Translations under genes and position numbers: made by a program
NCBI GenBank assembly: GCA_004299235.1
Contig: SCQL01000028.1
Coordinates: 248,001-312,000 of the forward strand
Source: a bacterium
GTDB taxonomy: Bacteria; Chloroflexota; Dormibacteria; Dormibacterales; Dormibacteraceae
Length of the DNA: 64,000 nucleotides
Reading direction: 5' to 3'
Notes under the pieces: generated by a model
Told to the model about the DNA's origin: nothing
What the model saw: only the letters and a program-made list of their open reading frames with translations
Database searches by the model: none
Part shown: piece after piece, positions 32,947 to 41,268 of the stretch
Layout: every line of letters starts with the position of its first letter
Numbering within the stretch: the first letter of the stretch is position 1

Positions 32947-34320
32947 ATGGCGACAACGACCACCAAAGAGGTGCCGGCCGCGCGCGTCGCGGAACTCATC
33001 CAGGGTGAGGAGGAACGCTTCCGCCAGGCGCGGCCGCGCTCCCATCAGCTGTGGACGGAGGCTCGTGGCGTGCTGCCGCGCGGCGTCCCCTCGTCGTTCC
33101 AAGACGCCTCCCCGCAGCCGATATTCATGGCCCGCGGGCGCGGTAGCCGGGCGTGGGACGTGGACGGGAACGAGTACGTCGACTTCCACAACGGCTTCGG
33201 CGTCATGGTGGTCGGCCACGCGCATCCCAAGATCGTCGACGCGGTCAGCCGCCAGATCGCCCAGGGCTCGCACTTCGCGCAGCCGGTCGAGGATGGCGTG
33301 GTCGTGGCGCGCGAGCTGGCCCGCCGATTCGGTCAACCGAAGTGGCGGTTCACCAACTCGGGGACCGAATCGACACTAGACGCGGTCCGGATCGCCCGCG
33401 GCTTCACCGGCCGCGAGCGGCTGATCAAGATCGAGGCCTCCTACCACGGCCACCATGACGCGCTCATGGTCTCGGTCGAGCCACCGCCCGCCCTGATGGG
33501 CGCGGCCGACGCCCCGGCCTCGGTCCCGCAGAGCGAGGGCATCCCCGCCGCCATCGTCGCGCTGACGACGGTCGTGCCCTTCAACGACCCGGCCGCCCTG
33601 GAGAAGGCGTTCGCGCGGCACCGCGATGAAGTGGCCGCGGTGATCGTCGAGCCCGCGATGATGAACGTCGGCATCGTGCTGCCCGACCGCGGCTATCTCG
33701 ACGCGATCAAGGAGATCGCCCACCGCCACGGCGCGCTGTTGATCTTTGACGAGGTCAAGACCGGCGTGACGATCGCGCCCGGCGGCGCCACCGAGCGCTT
33801 CGGCACCACCCCCGACCTGGTGGCGCTGGCCAAGGCCATCGGGGGTGGGCTTCCGTGCGGCGCAGTGGGCGGGCGCGAGGACGTGATGGCGGTGATCGAG
33901 GACAAGCGCGTCGCCCAGATGGGCACGTTCAACGGCAACCCCCTGACCATGGCCGCCTCCAGGGTGACGCTGCTGGAGATCCTGGACCCGGCCGCGTACG
34001 CGCATTTCGACGCCCTGGCCGAGTCGCTGCAGGGCGGGTTGGACGCGATCATCGCCGAACACGAGCTGCCTTTTCACGTCACCACGCTGGCTGCGCGCGG
34101 CGGCATGACCTATCGCGCCCGCCGGGTTCGCAACTACCGCGACTACCTCGAGATCGACAGGTCGCTCGCCTACCTGAGCTGGCTGTACCAGTGCAACCGC
34201 GGCGTGCTCATGGCGCCCGGCGCCGAGGAGAACTGGACCCTGTCAGTCCAGCACTCGGTCGACGACGTTCAGCGATACGTCGACAACTTCGCCGAGATGG
34301 CCAAAGACCTGCGTTCCTGA
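32947..34320 (+). CDS. Class III aminotransferase, glutamate-1-semialdehyde aminotransferase-like
   Basis: 457 residues. PLP-fold motifs are FTNSGTESTLDAVRIAR, IEASYHGHHDAL, VIVEPAMMNVG, LLIFDEVKTGV (cofactor Asp) and LVALAKAIGGGLPCGAVGG (Schiff-base Lys). The closest family by sequence is GSA aminotransferase (HemL), but the 40-residue N-terminal extension, DEVKTG in place of DEVMTGFR, and its position away from the hem operon suggest another substrate. It is followed after 4 nt by a ureohydrolase, so an amino or guanidino compound is a possible substrate. The upstream 158 nt (32789-32946) contain no gene. Confidence 0.85.
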   Translation: MATTTTKEVPAARVAELIQGEEERFRQARPRSHQLWTEARGVLPRGVPSSFQDASPQPIFMARGRGSRAWDVDGNEYVDFHNGFGVMVVGHAHPKIVDAVSRQIAQGSHFAQPVEDGVVVARELARRFGQPKWRFTNSGTESTLDAVRIARGFTGRERLIKIEASYHGHHDALMVSVEPPPALMGAADAPASVPQSEGIPAAIVALTTVVPFNDPAALEKAFARHRDEVAAVIVEPAMMNVGIVLPDRGYLDAIKEIAHRHGALLIFDEVKTGVTIAPGGATERFGTTPDLVALAKAIGGGLPCGAVGGREDVMAVIEDKRVAQMGTFNGNPLTMAASRVTLLEILDPAAYAHFDALAESLQGGLDAIIAEHELPFHVTTLAARGGMTYRARRVRNYRDYLEIDRSLAYLSWLYQCNRGVLMAPGAEENWTLSVQHSVDDVQRYVDNFAEMAKDLRS

Positions 34321-34324
34321 TCGG

Positions 34325-35341
34325 GTGGGCAACGCTCGGCCGCGCACCGGAGGCATGTTCGGACCTGACGTGACCTTCCTCGGCGTGGAGCGGTGCGACC
34401 TCGACCAACCCTCCACTTTCGAAGGTGCGGAGGTCGTGATCATCGGCGCGCCCTATGACGCCGGCGCCTCGTATCGCGCCGGGGCGCGCTTCGGGCCCAA
34501 GATGATCCGGACCACCGACTACCTGCCCCACGACTCGTCGCGACCGCACCTGGCGCTTCGCGTCGACCCGCTCCGGCAGCTGCGTGTGGTGGATGCCGGC
34601 GACATCGAGATGCCCGGTGTCGAGGCCAGGGTGCCGCTGGACGCCCTCGAGAACGCGGTGCGGATGGCGACCGAAGCCGGGGCGATCCCGTTGATCCTGG
34701 GCGGCGATCACACGATCACCTGGCCGAACGTGACGGGCGTCGCGCGCGCCAAGGGCTGGGGCCGCGTGTCGGTGATCCATTTCGACGCGCACGCAGACGC
34801 CGGCTCGATCCAATTCGGCAGCCTGATCGGCCACGGGCTGCCCATGCGCCGGCTCATCGAGTCCGGCGCGTGCCGCGGCGACCGCTTTCTCCAGATCGGC
34901 CTGCGCGGCTACTGGCCGGAGCCGGAAACCCTGCGGTGGATGGCCGAGCAGCGCATGCGGTCGTTCGAGATGCACGAGGTGGTGCGGCGCGGCCTCGACG
35001 CGGTGCTCGAGGAGGCGTTCGCCATCGCCGTCGACGACTGCGATGGCGTTTTCGTCTCCGTCGACCTGGATGTGGTCGACCCCGGCATGGCGCCGGGGAC
35101 CGGCACGCCCGAACCCGGCGGGCTGACGGGCCGCCAGCTGCTGGACGCCGTGCGACGCATCGCGATCGAGCTGCCGGTGGTCGGGATCGACGTGGTCGAG
35201 GTGTCACCGCCCTACGACGCGGCCGAGATCACCGCCTTCCTCGCCAATCGGGTCGTGCTGGAGATGCTTTCCGGGATCGCGTTTCGCCGGCAGGGCGGCA
35301 CCTGGGCCTCGATCCCCGGCACCCTCCTGGAGGGCCGTTAG
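34325..35341 (+). CDS. Agmatinase/arginase-family ureohydrolase
   Basis: 338 residues from GTG 34325 (ATG 34355 is an in-frame alternative). Manganese-site motifs are LILGGDHTITW, VIHFDAHADAG and VFVSVDLDVVDPGMAPGTGTPEPGG, all intact. The family cleaves guanidino groups to urea (agmatine, arginine, guanidinobutyrate, guanidine and others). After DAHAD the usual Thr/Leu-Ser-His-G is SIQFGSLIGHG, consistent with a non-arginase specificity. It forms a two-gene unit with the aminotransferase and overlaps the convergent oxidoreductase gene by 4 bp. Confidence 0.9.
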   Translation: MGNARPRTGGMFGPDVTFLGVERCDLDQPSTFEGAEVVIIGAPYDAGASYRAGARFGPKMIRTTDYLPHDSSRPHLALRVDPLRQLRVVDAGDIEMPGVEARVPLDALENAVRMATEAGAIPLILGGDHTITWPNVTGVARAKGWGRVSVIHFDAHADAGSIQFGSLIGHGLPMRRLIESGACRGDRFLQIGLRGYWPEPETLRWMAEQRMRSFEMHEVVRRGLDAVLEEAFAIAVDDCDGVFVSVDLDVVDPGMAPGTGTPEPGGLTGRQLLDAVRRIAIELPVVGIDVVEVSPPYDAAEITAFLANRVVLEMLSGIAFRRQGGTWASIPGTLLEGR

Positions 35342-36168
35342 CCCAAGAACGGCTGGATCAGCCGGCCGAGCTCCTCGAGCTTGGTGAGCGCCAGGTCCCT
35401 GCCGTCAGGCGGGACGTAAAAGATGCACCGTTCGACCCCCGCTTCAGCGACTCGCTCGATGTCGGCGGCCGTGGCTTTCGGGTAGTACGAGACCGGTATG
35501 TGGCCGCGGCCCGCCGCCTCCGCCAGCTCGCGGAGCTCGGGGATCCGCTCGATGACGTCGCCGCGATTCGGCATCCAGCCGTCGGCGTAGCGCACCACAC
35601 GCTCCAGGATCTTCGGGCCGCTGCCTCCCAGGACGACGGGCGGGTGCGGCCTCTGGACCGGCTTCGGCCAGCTCCACAGGGGGCCGAAGTCGACCATGTC
35701 GCCGTGGTACTCGGCTTCCTCCCAGGTCCAGATGGCCTTCATCGCCTCGACGCGCTCACGCATGAGCTGCCATCGCCGGCGGAAGTCCGTGCCGTGGTCG
35801 GCCATCTCTTCGCGATTCCAGCCGCCACCGATACCGAAGATGAACCGGCCGTTGGAGATGCGGTCCACGCTGGCGACCTCCTTGGCGGTGTGGATCGGAT
35901 CGCGCTGGGACACCAAGCAGATGCCGGTGGCCAGCAGCAGCGTCCTCGAAGCCAGCGCCGCCGCGGTCAGCGCGATGAACGGGTCGAGCGTGTGCCAGTA
36001 GTGCTTGGGGAGCTCCGCGCCGCCCGGCCACGGAGTCTGCCGGTTCGCCGGGATGTGCGAATGCTCGGCGACCCACAGCGACTCGAATCCCAGCTGCTCG
36101 GCGGCCGGCGCCAGCTCCGACATCGAGATCGCGTAGTCGGTGGGAAAGATGGCGACGCCGAACTTCAT
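35338..36168 (-). CDS. LLM-class flavin-dependent (probably F420-dependent) oxidoreductase
   Basis: 276 residues forming a bacterial-luciferase-like barrel. It starts MKFGVAIFPTDYAISMSELA, with LGFESLWVAEHSHIP, TGICLVSQRDPIHTAKEVAS, SNGRFIFGIGGGWNREE and RPHPPVVLGGSGPKILERV. The SxGRFxxGxGxGW element is typical of the F420-using subgroup. The substrate is unknown. If F420 is used, the organism must make this deazaflavin, which points to Actinomycetota, Chloroflexota or relatives. Confidence 0.9.
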   Translation of the reverse strand: MKFGVAIFPTDYAISMSELAPAAEQLGFESLWVAEHSHIPANRQTPWPGGAELPKHYWHTLDPFIALTAAALASRTLLLATGICLVSQRDPIHTAKEVASVDRISNGRFIFGIGGGWNREEMADHGTDFRRRWQLMRERVEAMKAIWTWEEAEYHGDMVDFGPLWSWPKPVQRPHPPVVLGGSGPKILERVVRYADGWMPNRGDVIERIPELRELAEAAGRGHIPVSYYPKATAADIERVAEAGVERCIFYVPPDGRDLALTKLEELGRLIQPFLG

Positions 36169-36241
36169 TCTTTAATGGTGACGGGTCGCCGCCCGCGGCA
36201 CGGTTCAGCCTCGGGCGACACGAACGCGAAACGCAGCCGGC

Positions 36242-36838
36242 TCAAACCGCCCGAAGCGTCGCCGAATCGAGAGCCCGCAGCAGCGCGCCGACGACTCTGG
36301 GGTCGAGGCGCTCGACCGCCTCCTCCAGCAGCACCCGACGCGCCGCCCACGGACTGCAGGCTTTCCGGTACGGCCGGTCGGACGTCAGCGCGTCGTAGGT
36401 GTCGGCGACGGCCACGATGCGCGCTTCGATCGGGATGGCTTCGCCCACGAGCCCGTATGGGTAGCCGCTGCCGTCCAGGCGCTCGTGGTGGTAGAGCACG
36501 GCGCCCACCTCGCGCTTCGCCTGGGCGCCACCCCCGAAGATCGAGAGGCCCATCTCGGGATGCGTCTTGACGAGGGTCCACTCGGACTCGTCGAGCGAAG
36601 AGCCCTTGCCGAGGATGGCGTCCGGGACGCCGAGCTTGCCGACGTCATGCAGGAGGCCCGACCGCGCCAGCACGCGAAGCTCGGCCGCGGTCATCGCCAG
36701 CTCACGCCCGATGCGCACGCACAGCTGCGCGACACGACGGTTATGGCCGAGCGCTTCGCGATCCTTGACCAAGAGGCCAAGCGCCACGACCTCGTCGAGC
36801 CAGCCTTCGAAATGCGGTGCCGGCGAGCGTGCAACCAC
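36242..36838 (-). CDS. Stand-alone HD-GYP domain protein (c-di-GMP phosphodiesterase)
   Basis: 198 residues, start GTG 36838 with GGGAGGG 9 nt upstream. Motifs are GLLHDVGKLGVPDAILGKG, KTHPEMGLSI, YHHERLDGSGYPYGL and VADTYDALTSDRPYR; the HD, HHE and GYP residues are present. There is no receiver or sensor domain, unlike the REC-HD-GYP protein at 26969. It may be driven by one of the unpaired response regulators. Confidence 0.93.
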   Translation of the reverse strand: MVARSPAPHFEGWLDEVVALGLLVKDREALGHNRRVAQLCVRIGRELAMTAAELRVLARSGLLHDVGKLGVPDAILGKGSSLDESEWTLVKTHPEMGLSIFGGGAQAKREVGAVLYHHERLDGSGYPYGLVGEAIPIEARIVAVADTYDALTSDRPYRKACSPWAARRVLLEEAVERLDPRVVGALLRALDSATLRAV

Positions 36839-36852
36839 AGGGACGCCCTCCC

Positions 36853-36873
36853 ACGAGGCCTGCCGGGCCTCGT
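36853..36873 (-). terminator. Hairpin between the SelW-like and HD-GYP genes
   Basis: Perfect 8-bp stem (ACGAGGCC with GGCCTCGT) with a 5-nt loop, downstream of the SelW-like gene on its strand. There is no U-tract; it could also shape the 5' leader of the HD-GYP mRNA. Confidence 0.4.
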
Positions 36874-36939
36874 TACCGAACAGCAGATTGCGCTAGTACC
36901 ACAACGATCGACCGGGCGCCCCGGGTCGCACCCGGCCGG

Positions 36940-37224
36940 TTACGGGGTCGAGGAATTGCGCCAATCCAGCGGCGGGCCCAGCTTCTTTTCGAACAGTGCG
37001 GCCACCTCCCCACGGTTGGGGAAGCGGCGCAGCTTGGCCTTACTGAACACCCGCTCCCCGTCGAGGGTGACCTCGAAGCGGCCGCCGCTGCCGCTTCGCA
37101 GCTCGACGGCGCGCATGATCGGCGCCCACCGGCTCAGAAGCTCGTTCGCCAGGCTCACGGCCTGCTCCAGGTGGTCTCAAGGAACGCAAAACTCGATCTG
37201 CGCCTCGTGCAAGGGAGTGATCAT
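36940..37224 (-). CDS. SelT/SelW/SelH (Rdx) family selenoprotein with in-frame UGA
   Basis: From ATG 37224 the frame reads IEFCVP, then TGA (37177-37179), then DHLEQAVSLANELL and on to the family C-terminus (SGSGGRFEVTLDGERVFSKA, RFPNRGEVAALFEKKLG), stopping at 36940. Rdx proteins have a CxxC or CxxU thioredoxin-like site exactly here, so the UGA takes the place of the second redox residue. Read as Sec the protein has 94 residues, the normal length. The downstream part alone (from GTG 37158) would lack the active site. A hairpin 13 nt after the UGA could be its SECIS. TATCAT (37237-37242, reverse) may be the -10. Confidence 0.8.
37150..37164 (-). other. Candidate bacterial SECIS hairpin of the SelW-like gene
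   Basis: CAGGC and GCCTG form a 5-bp stem with loop CGTGA, starting 12 nt after the UGA. Bacterial SECIS elements lie in the coding region just after UGA, with a small loop containing G and U. The element is short, so the call rests mostly on position. Confidence 0.4.
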
Positions 37225-37293
37225 TGCCTGCCCACGATGATACCCAGCGGCGGGAGGTGGCCTGGGTCAGAGAGCTTGCCGCGGCACGCCAGG

Positions 37294-38490
37294 TCAGGAG
37301 AGGGTGAGCCGGGTCAGCCTCCACAACCGGCCCGGCGGGTAGAGCGGGCCGGCGGTCACCAGCGGGACGTCCAGGCTGTAATCGCCCAGCACCACGTGCT
37401 CACTGCCCTCACGGGTGCCTGCCGGCAAGGGCCTGTCGACGACGATCGCGCCGGCGTCCAGGCGCTGGCGCAGCACCATGCCCGGCCACTCAGCCAGGTC
37501 GACGTCCACGGTCGACACCAGGTCGGTCTGACCGCCCCACGGTGTGGTGTAGCTGGCGATCGACTGGTTCCGCGCGATGACACGGCGGACGTGAAGGGCC
37601 GGCTGCATCGAGGCGATGAGCGCCCTGGCGGCCGAGAACGCGACGGCCAGGGTGGGCTGGCCCATGACGCAGCCGTAGATGACGATCGGGTGGCCGTCAA
37701 CCGGCACGCTGGCGGCGAAGAGGAAATTGGCGCCGTCCTTCAAACCGGAACCCGTCTTGATGCCGATGATCCCGCTCTGGCCGAGCACGCCGTCGACGTT
37801 GTAGACCGTACCCGCCACGGGCAGCTCGGCCTGGGCCATGCCGACGATCTGCGCAAAGACCGGTTGCTTCATGGCGGCCATGCCCAGGGCCACCAGGTCG
37901 GCCGGCGTGCTCGTGGTGCCGGCCGACGCCCCGCTCGTGTCCGCGAACGTCGTGTGCGTCAGGTGCAGCTCCCGTGCGCGGGCGTTCATCTTGGCGACGA
38001 AAGCGTCGATCGTCCCCGCATCCCATCGCGCGAGCGTTTCGGCCAGGTTGTTGCCGGAGGGGATGAGCATTCCCTGCAGGGCCTGGAGCTCGGTGAGCTG
38101 CTCGCCGGCCTGGACCCGGACCACGGACTGCCTGTCCGCCAGGTCGGCCCTGTAGCCGTCGACGTCAACTTGGTCGATCGTGATGAGAGGACCCGGGTCG
38201 TTCTTCTGGAGCGGCTTGTCCTCGAGGATGACCAGCGCCGTCATCACCTTGGTCACGCTCGCGGGCGGGATCGGCTGCTCGTCACCGGAGCTGGCGACCA
38301 GGCCCAGGTCCGAAACGCCCAACGCCCCCGAGCCTCGGCTCGGCCACGAAATGCTGGGAGCCGTGCCCGGCACGGCGTCTGACGCGGGCAGCGACCCCCT
38401 GGCGGCGACGGCGGGGATCGGACGCAGGTAGTTCCAGGCGGCCAGGCCGGCAACGGCCAACAGCAGCACCACCCCGATCCGCAGCCGCAT
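37294..38490 (-). CDS. D-alanyl-D-alanine carboxypeptidase (peptidase S11, PBP5/6 type)
   Basis: 398 residues from ATG 38490; the longer frame to 38562 is not needed. The N-terminal hydrophobic segment (RIGVVLLLAVAGLAAWNYL) is a membrane anchor or signal. The serine-enzyme motifs are SVTK (PPASVTKVMTAL), SGN (IPSGNN) and KTG (GIKTGSGL). The enzyme trims the peptidoglycan pentapeptide outside the membrane. There is no C-terminal amphipathic anchor helix visible. Confidence 0.93.
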   Translation of the reverse strand: MRLRIGVVLLLAVAGLAAWNYLRPIPAVAARGSLPASDAVPGTAPSISWPSRGSGALGVSDLGLVASSGDEQPIPPASVTKVMTALVILEDKPLQKNDPGPLITIDQVDVDGYRADLADRQSVVRVQAGEQLTELQALQGMLIPSGNNLAETLARWDAGTIDAFVAKMNARARELHLTHTTFADTSGASAGTTSTPADLVALGMAAMKQPVFAQIVGMAQAELPVAGTVYNVDGVLGQSGIIGIKTGSGLKDGANFLFAASVPVDGHPIVIYGCVMGQPTLAVAFSAARALIASMQPALHVRRVIARNQSIASYTTPWGGQTDLVSTVDVDLAEWPGMVLRQRLDAGAIVVDRPLPAGTREGSEHVVLGDYSLDVPLVTAGPLYPPGRLWRLTRLTLS

Positions 38491-38519
38491 GGAGGCAAAC
38501 CATAGCGAACCGGCTGCGG

Positions 38520-39434
38520 CTAACCCAGGGCGGCGCCCTCGGTCACGGATCGCCTCGGCCATCGATGCCGGGCCGATTCCGCGACGCGGACGGCGACGTA
38601 GGTGGCGAACGCCAGCGAGGTGATGAAGAAGCTGACCGGGTGGGGTGAGTAGTAGGCGATCGCGAGCCCCAGCCAGGTGAAGACGAGCGCCAACCCGACG
38701 CCCGTGAGGATCGCGGCCAGCGGCCGGCTGGTGAAACGCACGGCGATCGCCGCCGGCGTGACGATCAGAGCGAAGATCAACAGCACGCCCACCACCTGAA
38801 CCGCCTCGGTGACCGCCACCGCCAGGATCGCCATGAAGGCGATGGACAGCGCGGTGACCGGCACACCCTTGGCGCTGGCCAGCTCCTCGTCCACCGACGC
38901 GAAGAGCATTGGGCGGTAGACCGCGACCAGGCCCCCGACCGTGACCAGCCCGGCGACGAGCGAGACCACCACGTCGCCGGAGCTGATGCCGAGGATCTCA
39001 CCGAATAGCAGGGCGTACGCCTCGGTCGCGTAGCCCCGGTACAGCGAGATGAACAGCACGCCTAGACCGAGCGTCCACGCAAGCACGATGCCGATCGTCA
39101 CGTCGCGGCCCCGCAGGCGGCTGCCGAGCGCGCCGATCGTCACCCCGCTCGTCAGGGTGAAGGCCAGCAATCCGAAAACCGGGTTGAGACCGAGGACCAC
39201 CGCGCCGGTCGCCCCGGCGAAGCCGATGTGAGAAAGGGCGTGGGCGGCGAACGCGGAGCTCCTCAAGACGACGAAGTAGCCGATCGCGCCGGCCACCACC
39301 GCGACGATGGTCCCCGCCTCGAAAGCGTGGACCATGAACTCGTAGTGGAAGAGGGCGGCGAGGTCGTCGAACAGGTTCCAGCTGAGCTGCGGCGAGCTGT
39401 TGGCGATGGTGAGATGCACGGCCAGCTCACGCAT
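38520..39434 (-). CDS. znuB: Metal (zinc/manganese) ABC transporter permease
   Basis: 304 residues from ATG 39434, overlapping the ATPase gene by 8 bp. Eight to nine membrane segments form an ABC-3 family permease: FVVLRSSAFAAHALSHIGFAGA, LFGEILGIS, VGVLLIFALIVTPAAIAVRF. The family imports Zn2+ or Mn2+; pairing with a Zur-like regulator favours zinc. Confidence 0.9.
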   Translation of the reverse strand: MRELAVHLTIANSSPQLSWNLFDDLAALFHYEFMVHAFEAGTIVAVVAGAIGYFVVLRSSAFAAHALSHIGFAGATGAVVLGLNPVFGLLAFTLTSGVTIGALGSRLRGRDVTIGIVLAWTLGLGVLFISLYRGYATEAYALLFGEILGISSGDVVVSLVAGLVTVGGLVAVYRPMLFASVDEELASAKGVPVTALSIAFMAILAVAVTEAVQVVGVLLIFALIVTPAAIAVRFTSRPLAAILTGVGLALVFTWLGLAIAYYSPHPVSFFITSLAFATYVAVRVAESARHRWPRRSVTEGAALG

Positions 39435-40236
39435 GCGGATGGCTGACCTCCTCTTCGAGCCCGACCACGAACACGCGCCCACGGCTGTCCTTCAGCACCT
39501 CGACCGGCGAGGAGTAGATCTCAGACAGGCGCTGGGAGGTGATGATCTCTGACGGCCGGCCCATCGCGAGCCTGCCGTGGGCGATGTACAGGACATGGTC
39601 GATGTACGGCAGGAGCGGATTCACGTCGTGCGCGATGAGCAGCACGGTCAGGCCGCGGTCGCGTGCGACGTCGCTGATGAGCTGGACGATGGCGCCCTGG
39701 TGGCGCACGTCGAGATGCGACAGGGGCTCGTCCATCAAAAGAAGACGTGGCCCGCCGACCAGGGCCTGCGCGAGCAGCAACCTCTGCTGCTCCCCTCCCG
39801 ACAGGCGTCCGAGCTGGCGGTCCGCGTAACCGCCCGCGCCGACCGCGGCAATCGATGCGTCCGACGCCGCCACCGCTCGGGCGCGCCCGTTGATGCGCAC
39901 TCCCCAGCGGTGGCCGTCCACTCCCAGCCCGACGAAATCCCGACCTCTCATCGAGAGCTCGGGGTCGAATGCGGAACCCTGCGGGATATAGCCGATGCTC
40001 GGGTTGCCGCGACGCGGGGGCGCGCCCAAGACCTCCAGCCGGCCGGCAGCCGGCTCCAGCCGGCCGAGGATCAGCCTGATCAGGGTCGACTTGCCGGCGC
40101 CGTTCGGGCCCAGGACCGCGCTGAACGAGCCGGTCGGAATGGAGAACGTGGCGCCCGCCCAGATCGGGTGCGCACCGTAGCTCGCGGCCAGGCTGTGCGC
40201 GGCGATCGCGACGCCCGCCTCGCTCTGGCGGCTCAT
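39427..40236 (-). CDS. znuC: Metal (zinc/manganese) ABC transporter ATPase
   Basis: 269 residues: Walker A GPNGAGKSTLIRLILG, signature LSGGEQQRLLLAQAL, Walker B LLLMDEPLSHLD, H-loop LIAHDVN. A 20-residue insert near residue 115 (GVDGHRWGVRINGRARAVAA) is longer than in many ZnuC proteins. The start overlaps the binding-protein gene stop by 4 bp. Confidence 0.92.
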   Translation of the reverse strand: MSRQSEAGVAIAAHSLAASYGAHPIWAGATFSIPTGSFSAVLGPNGAGKSTLIRLILGRLEPAAGRLEVLGAPPRRGNPSIGYIPQGSAFDPELSMRGRDFVGLGVDGHRWGVRINGRARAVAASDASIAAVGAGGYADRQLGRLSGGEQQRLLLAQALVGGPRLLLMDEPLSHLDVRHQGAIVQLISDVARDRGLTVLLIAHDVNPLLPYIDHVLYIAHGRLAMGRPSEIITSQRLSEIYSSPVEVLKDSRGRVFVVGLEEEVSHPHA

Positions 40237-41213
40237 CGCGCGGCGGCCAGCGCGCTCTCGAGGCTGACGAGCTGAGCGACCTGCCAGTCCTGAAACAAGG
40301 CGCCGTCCGGATGGAGGGTTTCCGATACGCCCACGGACGGAATGTGATGCGCCGCCGCGATCTGCCTGATGTTGGTCGTCACGGCGGTCGCCGTCTGCAC
40401 GTTGTAGAGCAGGACTTTGATGTGGTTGCCCGCGACCTGGTCCTGGAAGGTGACCACGGCCGAGGCCGGCGGGTCATTGCCCTGGGCGACGGCGTCCATG
40501 AATTCCGGCGGGGTGGTGAGCGCGAGCCCAAGCGCTGAAGCCATGTACACGACGACGCTTTCGGTCGAGCCAATCGGCGTGCCGCCGAACCTGTGCTTGA
40601 TTGCGGCGATCTCGTCCAGGTAAGGCTTGAGCGCAACGGCGAAATCCCGCCGTCGCTGGTCGAAGTAGCCGGCGTCGCCGGGGTCGATCGACCTGTAGGC
40701 GGCTGTGATCCTGTCCGCGACGGCGACGACGTAGGCCGGGTCGTACCAGAAATGCGGGTTGTCCCCGGCCTTGCGCCCCAGGAGCTCCGCCACGTTCAGC
40801 ACCTGGCGGTGATCGCTCCCGCCCGCCTCGAGCAGCTTGCGGCCCCAGTCGTCGTAGCCGGCGCCGTTGAGGATGACCAGGTCCGCTTCGGCGAATGCAC
40901 GCGCGTCGTTGGTGCTGCTCTCGTATTCGTGCGGGTCCGCGTTCGGGTCCGTGACCACGCTCTGGACATCGACCTTCGAACCACCGAGCTGGCCGGCGAT
41001 GCTGCCCCAGAAGCTCTCGCCGGCCACGACGTGGACCGAGCCCGATGGGCTCTGGGCCGATCCACCGCACGCGACCGCGAGGACGAGCAGGCAAGCTGCC
41101 AGCGCCGTCTGGCCGGCAGCTCGCACGGCGCGCGCCCGGCTGACCCAAAGGCGCCCGGCGCGCGCCCGGCTGACCCAAGGGCGCCCTGCGCGCGCCCGGC
41201 CCGTCCCACCCAT
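40233..41213 (-). CDS. znuA: Metal ABC transporter substrate-binding lipoprotein
   Basis: 326 residues from ATG 41213. The long basic n-region is followed by ALAACLLVLAVACGGS (lipobox). The mature protein has cluster-A1 features: VVAGESFWGSIAGQLGG, VTDPNADPHEYE and AGDNPHFWYDPAYV with the metal-binding His residues, and VSETLHPDG near the end. The His-rich loop of many ZnuA proteins is absent. The n-region contains two copies of a 10-residue repeat encoded by a 30-bp tandem DNA repeat. Confidence 0.9.
   Translation of the reverse strand: MGGTGRARAGRPWVSRARAGRLWVSRARAVRAAGQTALAACLLVLAVACGGSAQSPSGSVHVVAGESFWGSIAGQLGGSKVDVQSVVTDPNADPHEYESSTNDARAFAEADLVILNGAGYDDWGRKLLEAGGSDHRQVLNVAELLGRKAGDNPHFWYDPAYVVAVADRITAAYRSIDPGDAGYFDQRRRDFAVALKPYLDEIAAIKHRFGGTPIGSTESVVVYMASALGLALTTPPEFMDAVAQGNDPPASAVVTFQDQVAGNHIKVLLYNVQTATAVTTNIRQIAAAHHIPSVGVSETLHPDGALFQDWQVAQLVSLESALAAAR
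41122..41200. repeat. 30-bp tandem repeat in the znuA signal-peptide region
   Basis: Two near-identical 30-bp units (41131-41160 and 41161-41190, 2 differences) with a partial copy on each side. In frame they give RARAGRPWVS and RARAGRLWVS, so the copy number lengthens the basic n-region without a frame change. Confidence 0.85.
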
Positions 41214-41268
41214 GGCGCAAGAGTATTGCACAACTGACTTGCGCAACCCTTTTGCGTATATTGCTCTC
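41213..41268. promoter_or_regulatory. Shared znuA/zur promoter with 13-bp-spaced TTGCGCAA-like repeats
   Basis: Four similar 8-mers start exactly 13 bp apart: TGGCGCAA (41213), TTGCACAA (41226), TTGCGCAA (41239, a perfect palindrome) and TTGCGTAT (41252). TATATT (41257-41262) is a good -10 for zur and ends 6 nt before its GTG. Regulator binding here would block both znuABC and zur. The motif is not the standard Zur box, so it may be a lineage-specific operator. Confidence 0.6.

Noticed and set aside
32947-34320. Annotation as hemL serving the heme operon
   Set aside because: N-terminal extension, altered DEVKTG segment and operon pairing with a ureohydrolase make a different substrate more likely, although it cannot be excluded.
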